A DNA stretch of 64,000 nt, taken from contig NZ_JAAGAA010000015.1 of the NCBI RefSeq assembly GCF_010435965.1, positions 48,021 through 112,020 of the forward strand, read 5' to 3'. The first letter of the stretch is position 1. Each line of letters begins with the position of its first letter. Of this stretch, positions 19,194-27,676 are shown in pieces. A program made the translations under genes and the position numbers. The notes below the pieces were generated by a model. That model saw nothing but the letters and a program-made list of their open reading frames with translations, was not told the origin of the DNA and did no database searches. The DNA comes from Crenobacter caeni (GTDB taxonomy: Bacteria; Pseudomonadota; Gammaproteobacteria; Burkholderiales; Chromobacteriaceae).

Positions 19194-19440
19194 GGGAACT
19201 TCCAGAAACCTGCCGTTCAGGCATGAACTGAGCATACTCAGACCGAATGCGCCGATGAAGAACCCGTTCGCCACCGAAGGACGTGAAAGCAAGCGGTCCA
19301 AGCTGAACGACCCGCTGGAATCGCTAGGTCTCATGTCGACTTTGCCGTGCTGGGCTGGCGGCCAGCATCGACCGGACACTACCGGGGCCGAAGGAAGCTC
19401 GTGGCGTACTGGCCGACCCGATCATGCGGCGACCGAAGGG
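19194..19440 (+). mobile_element. Remnant of the left end of an IS5-family element
   Basis: The end GGGAACTTCCAGAAACCT is the same terminal repeat seen at both ends of the IS5-like copy at 57510-58725. An ATG at 19254 then encodes KRSKLNDPLESLG, matching KLSKLGDPLESLG in that copy's transposase. Frame is soon lost and the rest is deleted, so only the first about 250 bases persist. Confidence 0.8.
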
Positions 19441-19486
19441 CGGCAATTGATCTACGAAGGAATCCTTCACAGTTCAACGGAGCGAA

Positions 19487-19786
19487 CTACCGAGGCTTTC
19501 TCGATACTTCACTCGCGGCATCATCGTCCAACGGTGAAACGATGTCGCCCTCCCACTGAACCGTGCCGGCCATCGCGCCGAACAGGCTTTCGACCTCCGG
19601 GGACGGCGCATCGAAATCGCCGGGGCCTTGCAGCTTGCCTTTGAGTGCTCCAATCCGCTTGGGCGCCTCATCCAGCACCTCCGCCCCCACCTCGCCCATT
19701 GCCTCCCATGCCTCATCACGCGGCATGCCCTCCGGCATTTCGGCCAGCAGGTCGTCCAGTCGATAGCGTTTTCGCTTGTTTCGCAT
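19487..19786 (-). CDS. Small acidic protein of unknown function, 99 aa
   Basis: The last gene of a five-gene minus-strand operon. It starts MRNKRKRYRLDDLLAEMPEG, followed by an acidic body (DEAWEAMGEVGAEVLDEAPK). The RYRLDDLLAEMPEG opening resembles the C-terminal tails of MazE/PemI-type antitoxins, but the AbrB domain is missing, so this is only a likeness. ATG 19786 has GAGG seven bases upstream, and the start is 3 bases after the phosphoesterase stop, indicating cotranscription. No partner toxin is evident. Confidence 0.65.
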   Translation of the reverse strand: MRNKRKRYRLDDLLAEMPEGMPRDEAWEAMGEVGAEVLDEAPKRIGALKGKLQGPGDFDAPSPEVESLFGAMAGTVQWEGDIVSPLDDDAASEVSRKPR

Positions 19787-19788
19787 CG

Positions 19789-20526
19789 TCAAACCTCGAT
19801 GATCTGTCTCGGATCGAACCCCGTCATTTCGCGCCCGTAGCCCTTGGGGTTCGAAATGACCTGCGTATCGCCCACAACGTAGCTCACCGCATGGTGCGTG
19901 TGGCCGTGGAACCAGAAGTCCACGCCGTCGAAAAGACGCTCCCAATCGTTGCAGAAGGCAGGCGTGATACCGTGCCCCTGATACTTCGGCGGCGTGGATC
20001 GCGGCGATGGCGCGTGGTGCGTCACCACCACCGTTTTGCCGTCGAACGGCTGCGCGATCTGCTCGGCCAGCCATGCCCGCGCCAGCAAGGCGCGACGGCG
20101 CACCTCCTGCGGATTCAGCAGATCAAAGCCACCCTCGCCGTGCGAAATGTTGGCGTAGTCATTCATACGCGGCCCGGCGAACGCCATTGCCACCTCGGGA
20201 TCGCCGGCCACCTCGAAGTCCGTCCAGCCGGTCGCCGCGATGAAGCGCACATCGCCAATCACGATCACGTCCAGGTCGAGCACCCGCACGCGATCGTCGC
20301 CAGCTGCCCGCATGTCGGCCAGCATGGCGTCCATGTTCGACTTGTAGAACTCATGATTGCCGGGGACATAGAGCACCGTCCCGCTGAAAGCATCACGCGC
20401 CCACGCAACACCCGCACCCCTCGAGGCAATATCGCCGGCCAGCACCGTCACATCGGCGTCCGTCACCGCCGGCTGGTACGGATTGCCGAACTCGTTATGC
20501 AGGTCGGACAGAAGATGGACTCGCAT
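19789..20526 (-). CDS. Calcineurin-like metallophosphoesterase
   Basis: A 245-residue cytoplasmic metallophosphoesterase with the full metal-binding set: DLH near residue 8-10, LAGDI, PGNHEFY, THHAPS and HGHTHH. The family hydrolyses phosphomono- or diesters with a di-metal centre; the substrate is not predictable. Its start overlaps the upstream gene by about 32 bases and the next gene follows after 3 bases, so it belongs to a tightly packed operon with a DEDDh exonuclease, which suggests nucleic acid or nucleotide processing. Confidence 0.9.
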   Translation of the reverse strand: MRVHLLSDLHNEFGNPYQPAVTDADVTVLAGDIASRGAGVAWARDAFSGTVLYVPGNHEFYKSNMDAMLADMRAAGDDRVRVLDLDVIVIGDVRFIAATGWTDFEVAGDPEVAMAFAGPRMNDYANISHGEGGFDLLNPQEVRRRALLARAWLAEQIAQPFDGKTVVVTHHAPSPRSTPPKYQGHGITPAFCNDWERLFDGVDFWFHGHTHHAVSYVVGDTQVISNPKGYGREMTGFDPRQIIEV

Positions 20527-21025
20527 CGATTCCGTGCTCCCTCTCGAAAATAATCAGTTCGGCCAGCATGGCAACCAGCATCGAGCGCCGGATCACGTTG
20601 ACCACCTCGCCCCTGCCGTCCCGTTGCCACGCGGCCACCTGACGGCCAAGCTGGCTCGGCTTGCAGCGAATCGGCGCGTGCGAATCCTTGCCATCCAGCC
20701 GCGTGAACGCCAGAAACGATTCTTCCAGCTCTCGCCACCAACCAAACAGCGGGCGGGCGTCGGCGACGCCCCGCTCGCGCTCGAACACCATGATTTCGGC
20801 CAGCAGGCTTTCGAGCGTGTCCTTGTCCACGATGCCGGAAAGCTCGCCCTTGCCGGCACGGCGCAGCATGTCCGCTGCCCCGTCCAGTTCGCCAGCCTTG
20901 CAGCGCCCCGGCGTGTAGAGTTTTTCGCCGTCCAGCACCGTGAAGAACAGGACGCTAGTTTCCGGATCATCAGGCGTTGCGCCACCCGTTTCGAACCCGT
21001 GCATTCGCTTCCGCCCAAGCCTCAC
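20495..21025 (-). CDS. Unknown protein with an internal duplication, 176 aa
   Basis: I do not recognise the family. Two about 52-residue halves resemble each other: RCKAGELDGAADMLRRAGKG with LLAEIMVFERERGV, and RCKPSQLGRQVAAWQRDGRG with MLAELIIFEREHGI. This points to a duplicated small domain or an internal pseudo-dimer. The GTG at 21025 forms a GTGA overlap with the exonuclease stop and has AAGGAGG five bases upstream; GTG 21028 is the alternative. It lies between the exonuclease and the phosphoesterase genes in the operon. Confidence 0.72.
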   Translation of the reverse strand: MRLGRKRMHGFETGGATPDDPETSVLFFTVLDGEKLYTPGRCKAGELDGAADMLRRAGKGELSGIVDKDTLESLLAEIMVFERERGVADARPLFGWWRELEESFLAFTRLDGKDSHAPIRCKPSQLGRQVAAWQRDGRGEVVNVIRRSMLVAMLAELIIFEREHGIDASPSSVRPA

Positions 21026-21516
21026 CACACCCTCCTTGCCTTGCGGTCATTCCACGACAGCCACCCCGCACGGTGCGCCTCAGCGTCGAACAGCGCATGA
21101 TGCTCGGCCTTGCCTGTCCTGCGGCGAAACCGCGCCACGCCAAGCCGGAACGGCTCCAGATCGGTGATCGCGTTCAGGTCGATCCAGCCATCCAGATTCG
21201 CCGGCCATTGGCCGTCCAGCGCGTCATAGAGCAGATCACGATCATGAACCGAATCAGCGGCGATCTGTACGCTGCGCGGCAGGCTGGCAAAGAAGCCCAG
21301 CAGGCGCTCGCGCACTCGATCCCTACGAGTGATCGCCTCGGGCGAGCGGCCAAGCTGCGGCAGCACGGCCTCCCAAACGAAAGCCGAGCACTTGGCGCGG
21401 TCGAAGTCCTGCACCTCCAGATAGAGGCTATGCCGGCCGTCCTGGCTGACGGCACCAAGGCTCAGAAGCTCGCAGTCGAGGAAGTCGGTGAACTCTGTGT
21501 CGAGGAACAGGATCAC
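21022..21516 (-). CDS. DEDDh 3'-5' exonuclease family protein
   Basis: A 164-residue DnaQ-like 3'-5' exonuclease. Exo I is FLDTEFTDF (Asp and Glu), a middle Asp lies in SVHDRDLLYDAL, and exo III is HHALFDAEAHRAG with the catalytic His and Asp. The reading frame extends upstream, but the GTG at 21516 fits best: it overlaps the previous stop as GTGA and has AAGGAA at proper spacing, and it places the DTEF motif at the usual position near the N-terminus. Cellular substrate is unknown. Confidence 0.82.
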   Translation of the reverse strand: MILFLDTEFTDFLDCELLSLGAVSQDGRHSLYLEVQDFDRAKCSAFVWEAVLPQLGRSPEAITRRDRVRERLLGFFASLPRSVQIAADSVHDRDLLYDALDGQWPANLDGWIDLNAITDLEPFRLGVARFRRRTGKAEHHALFDAEAHRAGWLSWNDRKARRVW

Positions 21517-21908
21517 GTCGTTTTCCTTGTTTGAAAGGGGGCTGCCCCGATCAATGAAAACAGGGCGTCGCCATGATCCATGACGCACACCTCGACCGGC
21601 TCTCGCAGCATCGCCTCGGCGTCTTCGGCATCAAGGCCGATCAGCGCAAAGCTGGCCGCGTCGCCCTCCAGCAGCAGCACGCCGGCATCGGGGAACACCC
21701 GCACGCACATGTCGGGCGTCATGCCCTCTACGATCGTCACCAGGACGAGGCGGCCGTGGTTATCGGGGTTGGCGGTCGAAAGCATGTCGTAGGCGATCCG
21801 CTTGCCGGGGCGCTCGCCCGTGAATAGCTCAGGGCGGTGCGCGAGTGCCCGCGCAATCTCTGGCGGTGGTCGCATCAGCGACGCGACCAATTCGGAGTGG
21901 ATGGTCAT
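21513..21908 (-). CDS. Uncharacterised protein, 131 aa, first gene of the operon
   Basis: The first gene of the five-gene operon. The product (MTIHSELVASLMRPPPEIAR start, later LVTIVEGMTPDMCVRVFPDAG) has no motif I can name and no membrane segment. It ends in a GTGA overlap with the exonuclease, so they are co-translated. Its position suggests a regulatory or accessory role, but this is only inference. Confidence 0.65.
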   Translation of the reverse strand: MTIHSELVASLMRPPPEIARALAHRPELFTGERPGKRIAYDMLSTANPDNHGRLVLVTIVEGMTPDMCVRVFPDAGVLLLEGDAASFALIGLDAEDAEAMLREPVEVCVMDHGDALFSLIGAAPFQTRKTT

Positions 21909-22245
21909 CGGCTTTTCGGCTTGGCAGATCCCCTGCCAGACAATCTACCGACTCACGGGAAGACGGCGCAAGTTGGAGGCAATCTTTCAAGGCGCAACGG
22001 GTGCCCCTCACGTGCAGCCTCCATACGTACCGACCAGCACCTCGCCACAGCCGATGCCACCGTCGTGCCACAGCCTATCACAGCGGCCCACTGGCACTGA
22101 AAGCTGACCCGCGAAGTTGGCCAAACGCACCTCCTCTCCTCGGCTCAACATTCGTTGCGGCAGAAAGGTTCATGCAACACCAACCGAAGCATTAACATGC
22201 TATGCGTTGTAAAATCAAAATACATCACTTGGGTTGTTTTTCGCA
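21909..22245. other. Intergenic region between divergent units, no gene seen
   Basis: The region separates the minus-strand operon from hipBA. I find no supported coding sequence. It turns AT-rich after about 22200 and should hold promoters for both sides. Confidence 0.5.
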
Positions 22246-22267
22246 TTTACAACTCATAGTATGTAAA
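22246..22267 (+). promoter_or_regulatory. Putative HipB operator
   Basis: TTTACA and TGTAAA arms are 10 bases apart, 22 bases before the hipB start, and another TGTAAAA occurs at 22208. HipB proteins bind inverted repeats in their own promoter, so this is a fair candidate; it differs from the Escherichia coli TATCC/GGATA site. Confidence 0.5.
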
Positions 22268-22289
22268 ATACCGTACAGAGACGAGCACC

Positions 22290-22541
22290 ATGCACTACCC
22301 CATCATCACGCCGGAACAATTGCCTGCCATGTTGCGTGGCCTTCGCCAGCGCGCCGGACTGACCCAGACACAGGCGGCCGAACGGCTCGGCATCAGCCAG
22401 CAAAGCTATGCACGACTGGAAGCCCGCCCAGCGACGGCCAGCGTAGAGCGGCTACACAAGCTGCTGCACGCGCTGGACGCCGAGCTGGCAATTCACACCC
22501 GCGAAGATAAACCGGCAGCAGCCAGCGACGAGGCTTGGTGA
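22290..22541 (+). CDS. hipB: HipB-like XRE-family antitoxin/repressor
   Basis: An 83-residue protein with a Cro/CI-type helix-turn-helix (LRQRAGLTQTQAAERLGISQ, then QSYARLEARPATASVERL). HipB neutralises HipA and represses the operon. It is followed by hipA with only one base between the stop and the ATG. The usual length and order of a hipBA pair support the call. Confidence 0.9.
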   Translation: MHYPIITPEQLPAMLRGLRQRAGLTQTQAAERLGISQQSYARLEARPATASVERLHKLLHALDAELAIHTREDKPAAASDEAW

Positions 22542-22542
22542 A

Positions 22543-23880
22543 ATGGGCCGCAAAAGCCACCGGCAACAGTTGAACGTGTGGATGAACGGCCTGTTGGTCG
22601 GCGAATGGGCCCTCACCCGCAGCGGCGAAACTTTCGCCTACCACGACAGCTGGCTCAATCACTCGCAAGCGCGGCCTCTATCACTTTCACTGCCCTTTTT
22701 GCCCGGCAATGCCGCGTATCGTGGTGCGGTGGTCAACGCCTATTTCGATAACCTGCTACCCGATAGCGATGCCATCCGTCGCCGTCTGGCACAACGCTAC
22801 CGGTTAAGCGACAGCGCGCCGTTTACCTTGCTGGCAGCGCTAGGGCGCGACTGCGTGGGCGCGCTGCAACTGTTGCCAGAAGACGAAACACCACAAGATC
22901 TGCAGCGCATCACCGGGGAGCCCCTGTCTGAAGCAGACATCGCGACCCTGCTGCGGCAAACAACGCAGGCCGGCTGGCCTGGCCAGATGGCTCATGACAC
23001 CGACTTGCGCCTATCCATTGCCGGCGCGCAAGAAAAAACAGCACTGCTGTACCACGCCGGGCACTGGCAAAGCCCGCTGGGCAGCACACCGACCACCCAT
23101 ATCTTGAAACTACCACTGGGGCTGGTGGGCGGCATGCAGGCCGACATGCGCAGTTCGGTGGAAAACGAATGGCTGTGCGCGCAACTGGTTGCCGCATTCG
23201 GCCTGCCGGTAGCACGCTGCGACATCGCCCGCTTTGAAGAGCAGAAAGTTTTGGTGGTCGAACGCTTTGACCGACGGCTATCCGCCGACAACAGCTGGCT
23301 AATACGCCTGCCACAAGAAGATCTCTGCCAGGCTACGGGCACCCCACCCCACCTCAAGTACCAGAGTGATGGCGGCCCGGGGATGGCTCGCATCCTCGAC
23401 ATTCTGGCCGGGTCAGAGAACAGCGAAGTCGACCGCCGCCAGTTCTTCAAGACACAAGTCGTGTTCTGGTTGCTGGCCGCCACTGACGGTCATGCCAAGA
23501 ACTTTAGCCTGTTCCATCTGCCGGGTGGCCGGTATCGAGCAACACCGCTATACGACATCCTGTCCGCCCATCCCGTCATCGGCCATGGTGCCGGCCAGAT
23601 AGCACCACAAAAAGCTAAGCTCGCGATGGCTGTACGCGGGCAAAGCAACCACTACCTGATCGATCGCATCCAGCCACGCCACTGGCTGGCACAAGCGCGC
23701 AGCAGTGGCCTGACCGAAGCATGGGCCAAGGACCTGCTGAGCGAGTTGGCCGATAGCACAAGCGAGGTTTTACAGGCGGTTGAGCGTAATCTGCCGCCCG
23801 ATTTTCCGACCGACGTAGCGCAGGCCATTTTTGACGGTATACGGCGCCAGCGCGACAGACTGACCGCCCGGCACAACTGA
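22543..23880 (+). CDS. hipA: HipA-like serine/threonine kinase toxin
   Basis: A 445-residue HipA-family kinase. The N-terminal couple domain (LNVWMNGLLVGEWALTR, PFLPGNAAYRGAVVNAYFDNLLPDS) precedes the kinase core, with RLSIAGAQEKTALLY, the invariant GLPVARCD region, the catalytic loop AATDGHAKNFS and the metal-binding Asp in LYDILSA. HipA toxins phosphorylate glutamyl-tRNA synthetase (or other tRNA ligases) and arrest growth. No catalytic residue is visibly missing. It is coupled to hipB. Confidence 0.93.
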   Translation: MGRKSHRQQLNVWMNGLLVGEWALTRSGETFAYHDSWLNHSQARPLSLSLPFLPGNAAYRGAVVNAYFDNLLPDSDAIRRRLAQRYRLSDSAPFTLLAALGRDCVGALQLLPEDETPQDLQRITGEPLSEADIATLLRQTTQAGWPGQMAHDTDLRLSIAGAQEKTALLYHAGHWQSPLGSTPTTHILKLPLGLVGGMQADMRSSVENEWLCAQLVAAFGLPVARCDIARFEEQKVLVVERFDRRLSADNSWLIRLPQEDLCQATGTPPHLKYQSDGGPGMARILDILAGSENSEVDRRQFFKTQVVFWLLAATDGHAKNFSLFHLPGGRYRATPLYDILSAHPVIGHGAGQIAPQKAKLAMAVRGQSNHYLIDRIQPRHWLAQARSSGLTEAWAKDLLSELADSTSEVLQAVERNLPPDFPTDVAQAIFDGIRRQRDRLTARHN

Positions 23881-23940
23881 TCCAAGCGTTGCGTACGCGA
23901 CCAGGGTCTACACACTCGAATTGCATTGCGAACAGCGCTT

Positions 23941-23970
23941 ATAGCGCAATGAAATTGCGCTATTATGCTT
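23941..23970 (+). promoter_or_regulatory. Palindromic promoter/operator of the helicase-kfrA operon
   Basis: ATAGCGCAAT and ATTGCGCTAT form a perfect 10-bp inverted repeat around GAA, running into a TATTATGCT that could be the -10 box. The overlap of palindrome and promoter suggests repression; KfrA, encoded downstream, is a known autorepressor in IncP plasmids and is the natural candidate. Confidence 0.6.
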
Positions 23971-23976
23971 GTAATA

Positions 23977-26193
23977 ATGCGCCACCCTTCAGAACCAGGA
24001 TTCTCTTTGATCGACACCCTCACCCCCGAGCAACAGCGCGTTGCCCTGCATGGCGATGGCCACGCGATCGTCGATGCCGTGGCCGGCAGCGGCAAGTCAC
24101 ACACGCTGATCGCCCGCATCTTCACCCTGCTCGAGCGCGGCGTGTCGTACAAGCACATCCTGGTGCTGATGTTCAATGCTCAGGCGCGCGAGGAATTCGG
24201 CCACCGCTTGCAGAAGACCGCCGACGCGCAACGGGTGCTGCACACCCCCGACGTGGCGACCTTCCACGCCTTCGGGCTACGGCTGTGCAAGGCCTTCGCC
24301 AAACACGGCTGGTTGCCGCACCGGGCGCTGATGAAGGAAGGTCAGCGCGACGCGCTGGTGCGCGAGGCGATCAAGTCGATCAACGGCCGCCTCAAGGCCG
24401 AGGAGCAACTGGAGAGCGATCAGGAGGCCGTGCTGGCGGTAGCGGATCTGGACGCCTACCTCAAGGCCGAATTGCTCTACCACGACCCGGCCTTCACCGA
24501 AGCCAACTTGAAGGAGAAGGCCAAACGCCTGCAAGTCGTGCCACCGCTGGTGCGTGCTGCCATCGAGTACGAGTCGCTGCGGGTACGCCGCGGCCTGATG
24601 GACTACATCGACATGCTGCACGACCCGTACACCGTGTTGCAGCACGAGCCGGCCGCCGTCGAGCTGGTGCGCAACCGCTACGCGCACTGCCTGATCGACG
24701 AGTTCCAGGACATCGACGAGCTGCAGATGCAACTGGTCCGCATCGTCGCCGGCGACCGCGCACAGATGATGGTGGTCGGCGACGGCGACCAGTGCATCTA
24801 CGCCTGGCGCGGCGCCAAGCCCGAGTACATCGTGCACCGCTTTGGCGAGCTGTTCCCGGACACGGTGCGCTACGCGATGACCACCACCTTCCGCTACGGG
24901 CCACAGGTGGCGACGCTGGCCAACGGCGCGATCCGCCACAACCAGGCGCGCATCGACAAGGCCTCGCACAGCGCCGCCGGTCTCGACACCGACGTGCGCC
25001 TCTACAGCTACGGCGGCGGCTCCGGCAACGCGGTGCTGCGTGCACTGGACCACTGGGACGGCCGGCGCGCCGACAGCGTGATCCTGGTCCGCGAGTTCGC
25101 CCACTCCATCCCGGTCGAGATCGCCCTGTCCAAGGAAGGCATCCCGTACCGGCTCGCCGGCGTGGATCCGTTTTGTGACCGCAAAGAGGTGCTGTCGCTG
25201 TACGCCCACCTCGCCCTGTGCCAGCCGGAACGCTGGCCAGCCATGGGCGAAACGCGATGCACCGCGCTGCTCGAAGCCCTGCTGACCGTGCCGACGCTGT
25301 ACCTGCGCCGCGAAGTAGTGGAGTCCACCGCGCGCCAGATCGCCCAGGCCGTCACCGCCGAGGGCGCCCACCCTGCCCCCTTGTTGCTGAACACGCTGGG
25401 CCGCCTCGCGGCGGACTCGCGCGGCAAGGCGCTGCCCGAGATGGTCAAGCGCCTCGAACGGATGGCCAAGACTAAACCCGGCACTACCGCCGCCGACGTG
25501 CTCGACTGGCTGATCGACGACATGGCGTTGCTGCGCTTCTTCCTCAATTCGGCCGGCAGCAAGCCGCGCGCGCTGGCCAAGTGGGCGATGGTCAAGTACG
25601 TGGAGGCGTTCGCCGAGCAGGACAAGCTCTCCTGCGCCGGCCTGCTCGACGCGCTGGACGCCATCCAGTCGCAGCCGCACGACGGCGGCGACCGCGTGCT
25701 GATCACCTCGGCCCACCGCGCCAAAGGCCTCGAGTGGCCGCACGTCATCGTCAGCGAACTGGAGGAAGGCAGCTTCCCCGGCGAGCAAAGCGACGACCTC
25801 GAAGGCGAACGGCGGCTCTACTACGTGGCGATCACCCGCGCCCGAGCGCGCCTGTCGCTGGTGCTCCCCATCGACAAAACGCTGGAAGAGGTGCAGCGCT
25901 GCCAGCGGCGCAACCTGCCTGACCCTAAGGAGATGACCGCCAGCCGCTTCGTGTACGAGAGCCTGCACGCCGCGGCTCAAGGGACGACCACGCCGGCCGC
26001 CACGCCGCCTGCAGACTTCCCCCGTCCCGAGGACTGCGACTCGCGCGCGGCGTATGAAACCGCGCTCTCGAGCTACCTGCTGGAGAAAGGCATCGCCGAG
26101 GCCTTCACCGAGCAGGCGGTCACGCTGTTCAGCAAACACCACGCCCGCCGCTGGCGCTCGACCAGCAAGACCGAACACAGCAAGGACTTCTAA
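23977..26193 (+). CDS. UvrD/Rep-family superfamily 1 helicase
   Basis: An SF1A DNA helicase of about 738 residues. Walker A is GSGKS at residues 37-41 (counting from ATG 23977), motif II is LIDEFQDIDELQ, motif III VGDGDQCIYAWRGA, motif IV near TTTFRYG, and motifs V/VI ITSAHRAKGLEWPHV and YYVAITRARARL. The start could also be ATG 23965 or TTG 24007; family alignment begins around LTPEQQ, so none changes the domain. The stop overlaps the kfrA start by one base, so the two are coupled. The helicase-KfrA pair suggests a plasmid function such as replication or maintenance. Confidence 0.92.
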   Translation: MRHPSEPGFSLIDTLTPEQQRVALHGDGHAIVDAVAGSGKSHTLIARIFTLLERGVSYKHILVLMFNAQAREEFGHRLQKTADAQRVLHTPDVATFHAFGLRLCKAFAKHGWLPHRALMKEGQRDALVREAIKSINGRLKAEEQLESDQEAVLAVADLDAYLKAELLYHDPAFTEANLKEKAKRLQVVPPLVRAAIEYESLRVRRGLMDYIDMLHDPYTVLQHEPAAVELVRNRYAHCLIDEFQDIDELQMQLVRIVAGDRAQMMVVGDGDQCIYAWRGAKPEYIVHRFGELFPDTVRYAMTTTFRYGPQVATLANGAIRHNQARIDKASHSAAGLDTDVRLYSYGGGSGNAVLRALDHWDGRRADSVILVREFAHSIPVEIALSKEGIPYRLAGVDPFCDRKEVLSLYAHLALCQPERWPAMGETRCTALLEALLTVPTLYLRREVVESTARQIAQAVTAEGAHPAPLLLNTLGRLAADSRGKALPEMVKRLERMAKTKPGTTAADVLDWLIDDMALLRFFLNSAGSKPRALAKWAMVKYVEAFAEQDKLSCAGLLDALDAIQSQPHDGGDRVLITSAHRAKGLEWPHVIVSELEEGSFPGEQSDDLEGERRLYYVAITRARARLSLVLPIDKTLEEVQRCQRRNLPDPKEMTASRFVYESLHAAAQGTTTPAATPPADFPRPEDCDSRAAYETALSSYLLEKGIAEAFTEQAVTLFSKHHARRWRSTSKTEHSKDF

Positions 26194-27161
26194 TGGCCAG
26201 AACCTCTTCCCTCGCCTACGAACAAGTCGCCGCCATCTGCGCGCAGATCGCCGCCGGCGGCCAGCGCCCGACCATCGCCCGCGTCGCGGTAGCGCTGGGC
26301 AACAAGGGCTCGACCCGCGTGATCTCCAGCTACCTGACCCGCTACTTCGAGGAGAGCGGCAGCGCCCTGCAGATCGAGCGAAATACCCGCCCGAGGTGGA
26401 GTGACGCCGAGAACCTGCAAGCCGACCTCTTCCTCAACCAGTTGCGTGACCTGGCGTTTACCCACGCGCGCGCCGCCTTTGACGGCGAGCGGCTGGCACT
26501 GCGCGAGCAACACGAGGACATGCTTGAACGCGTGCAGGCGGCCGAGGACGCCGCGGCGGAGCTGGTCGAGAACAAGGAGAAGCTGGAGGCGGTCATCCAG
26601 CAGCAGACCGAGCAGCTGGCCACGCTGCGCGACGCGTACATCGGCCTGCAGGACGAACTGGAGAACACTCGTGCCGAGTTGGCCGGTTGCCAGACCCGCC
26701 TCGAGCACGCGATGGGCGAACTGGTCAGCCAGAAGGACGCGATGGCCACGCTGGAGCGCGAGCTGAACGCGCGCCGCGAGGTGGAAGTTGAGCAACTGCG
26801 CAGCCAGTTGACCGGCGAACTGCACGCCGCCGGCGCTGCGCACGCCGCCGAACTCTCGCGCGAGCGCGAGATCGCCCAGGGCGAGCGCGCCTACCTGATG
26901 GAGCAGACCCACGAACTGCGTCAGGCCCTCACCCGCGAGAAGGAAACACTGGAAAAGGCGCTCGTCGAAGCACGCAAGGACGCAGACGCGGCCCGCACGC
27001 TGGCCGCCCAGTACCGCACGGATCTCGCCGTCGAGCGCGGCCGGCTGGAGGAGCGCGCCGGGCAACTGGCCAAGGCCGAGCAAGGCATGGAGGTGCTGGC
27101 TGCGCGGGTTCAGGCACTTGAACTGCAATTACCGGTGGAGAGATCCGGCGACATGTCTTAG
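26193..27161 (+). CDS. kfrA: KfrA-like plasmid DNA-binding coiled-coil protein
   Basis: A 322-residue protein with an N-terminal KfrA-type HTH domain (residues about 5-110: AYEQVAAICAQIAAGGQRPT, VAVALGNKGSTRVISSYL) and a long alpha-helical coiled coil to about residue 310, rich in Glu, Ala, Leu and Arg. KfrA proteins bind iterated or palindromic operators in their own promoters and act as plasmid accessory partition or nucleoid-like proteins. It is translationally coupled to the helicase. The palindrome at 23941 is a likely binding site. Confidence 0.88.
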   Translation: MARTSSLAYEQVAAICAQIAAGGQRPTIARVAVALGNKGSTRVISSYLTRYFEESGSALQIERNTRPRWSDAENLQADLFLNQLRDLAFTHARAAFDGERLALREQHEDMLERVQAAEDAAAELVENKEKLEAVIQQQTEQLATLRDAYIGLQDELENTRAELAGCQTRLEHAMGELVSQKDAMATLERELNARREVEVEQLRSQLTGELHAAGAAHAAELSREREIAQGERAYLMEQTHELRQALTREKETLEKALVEARKDADAARTLAAQYRTDLAVERGRLEERAGQLAKAEQGMEVLAARVQALELQLPVERSGDMS

Positions 27162-27255
27162 CGTGAAGCCCCGTCAGGAGAAAATCTTTAAGTTGCGTTT
27201 TCGGGTAGTCACGTTGACCTAGGCGGGACTCCTCAGCAGGAAGCACGGTTCTCGA

Positions 27256-27507
27256 TCAAGGCTCATCTGCTGACCCATTGCTCACCCGCCTTCTCCTCGG
27301 GGCTTTGGGCCCAACCATCACACCACCTTTCTCAAGCGCGGCCTGAGCCACAGGATCATCCTCGACGCTAATCGACCACCACGCTTCGATCTCGCTGCGA
27401 TTTCGACGTAGATACTCGGCTGTACGCGCCAGTGTGGCGACATGGCTCATATCAAGCTGAACCGGTTTGCCAACTATGCTGGCATCGATTTTATGATTTT
27501 TCCCCAT
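27256..27507 (-). CDS. Small unknown protein, 83 aa
   Basis: Not recognised. The product (MGKNHKIDASIVGKPVQLDM, then ARTAEYLRRNRSEIEAWWSI) is basic at the C-terminus and could bind nucleic acid. The ATG at 27507 has GAGGGG three bases upstream. The start lies just outside the right end of an IS605-type element, so insertion may have replaced its promoter. Confidence 0.5.
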   Translation of the reverse strand: MGKNHKIDASIVGKPVQLDMSHVATLARTAEYLRRNRSEIEAWWSISVEDDPVAQAALEKGGVMVGPKAPRRRRVSNGSADEP

Positions 27508-27530
27508 ACACCCCTCAGTCGATAAGGAAA

Positions 27531-27676
27531 TTTTTGACATCCTCCCCACCACCTCGCTTCGCGAGCCGGCCTTGAAACCGTGGCGGGGATTCCCAACGCG
27601 TCTGGCCGCTAGGCAGCCAGATCGCCTCGACGGGTCAATCATGCCTAAAGCATGAACATACCCCTCACTTCGCAGG
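27531..27676 (-). ncRNA. Right end of an IS200/IS605 element, candidate reRNA (omega RNA)
   Basis: Downstream of the tnpB stop on the minus strand lies a GC-rich, foldable segment that ends in GGGAGGATGTCA, a typical right end of tnpB elements. In such elements the 3' UTR and right end encode the guide RNA scaffold, with the guide reading into flanking DNA. Expression and boundaries are inferred; the associated tnpB is damaged. Confidence 0.45.

Noticed and set aside
24277..26178. 633-codon open frame antisense to the helicase
   Set aside because: Shadow frame of a high-GC gene; no domain, and the plus strand encodes an intact helicase.
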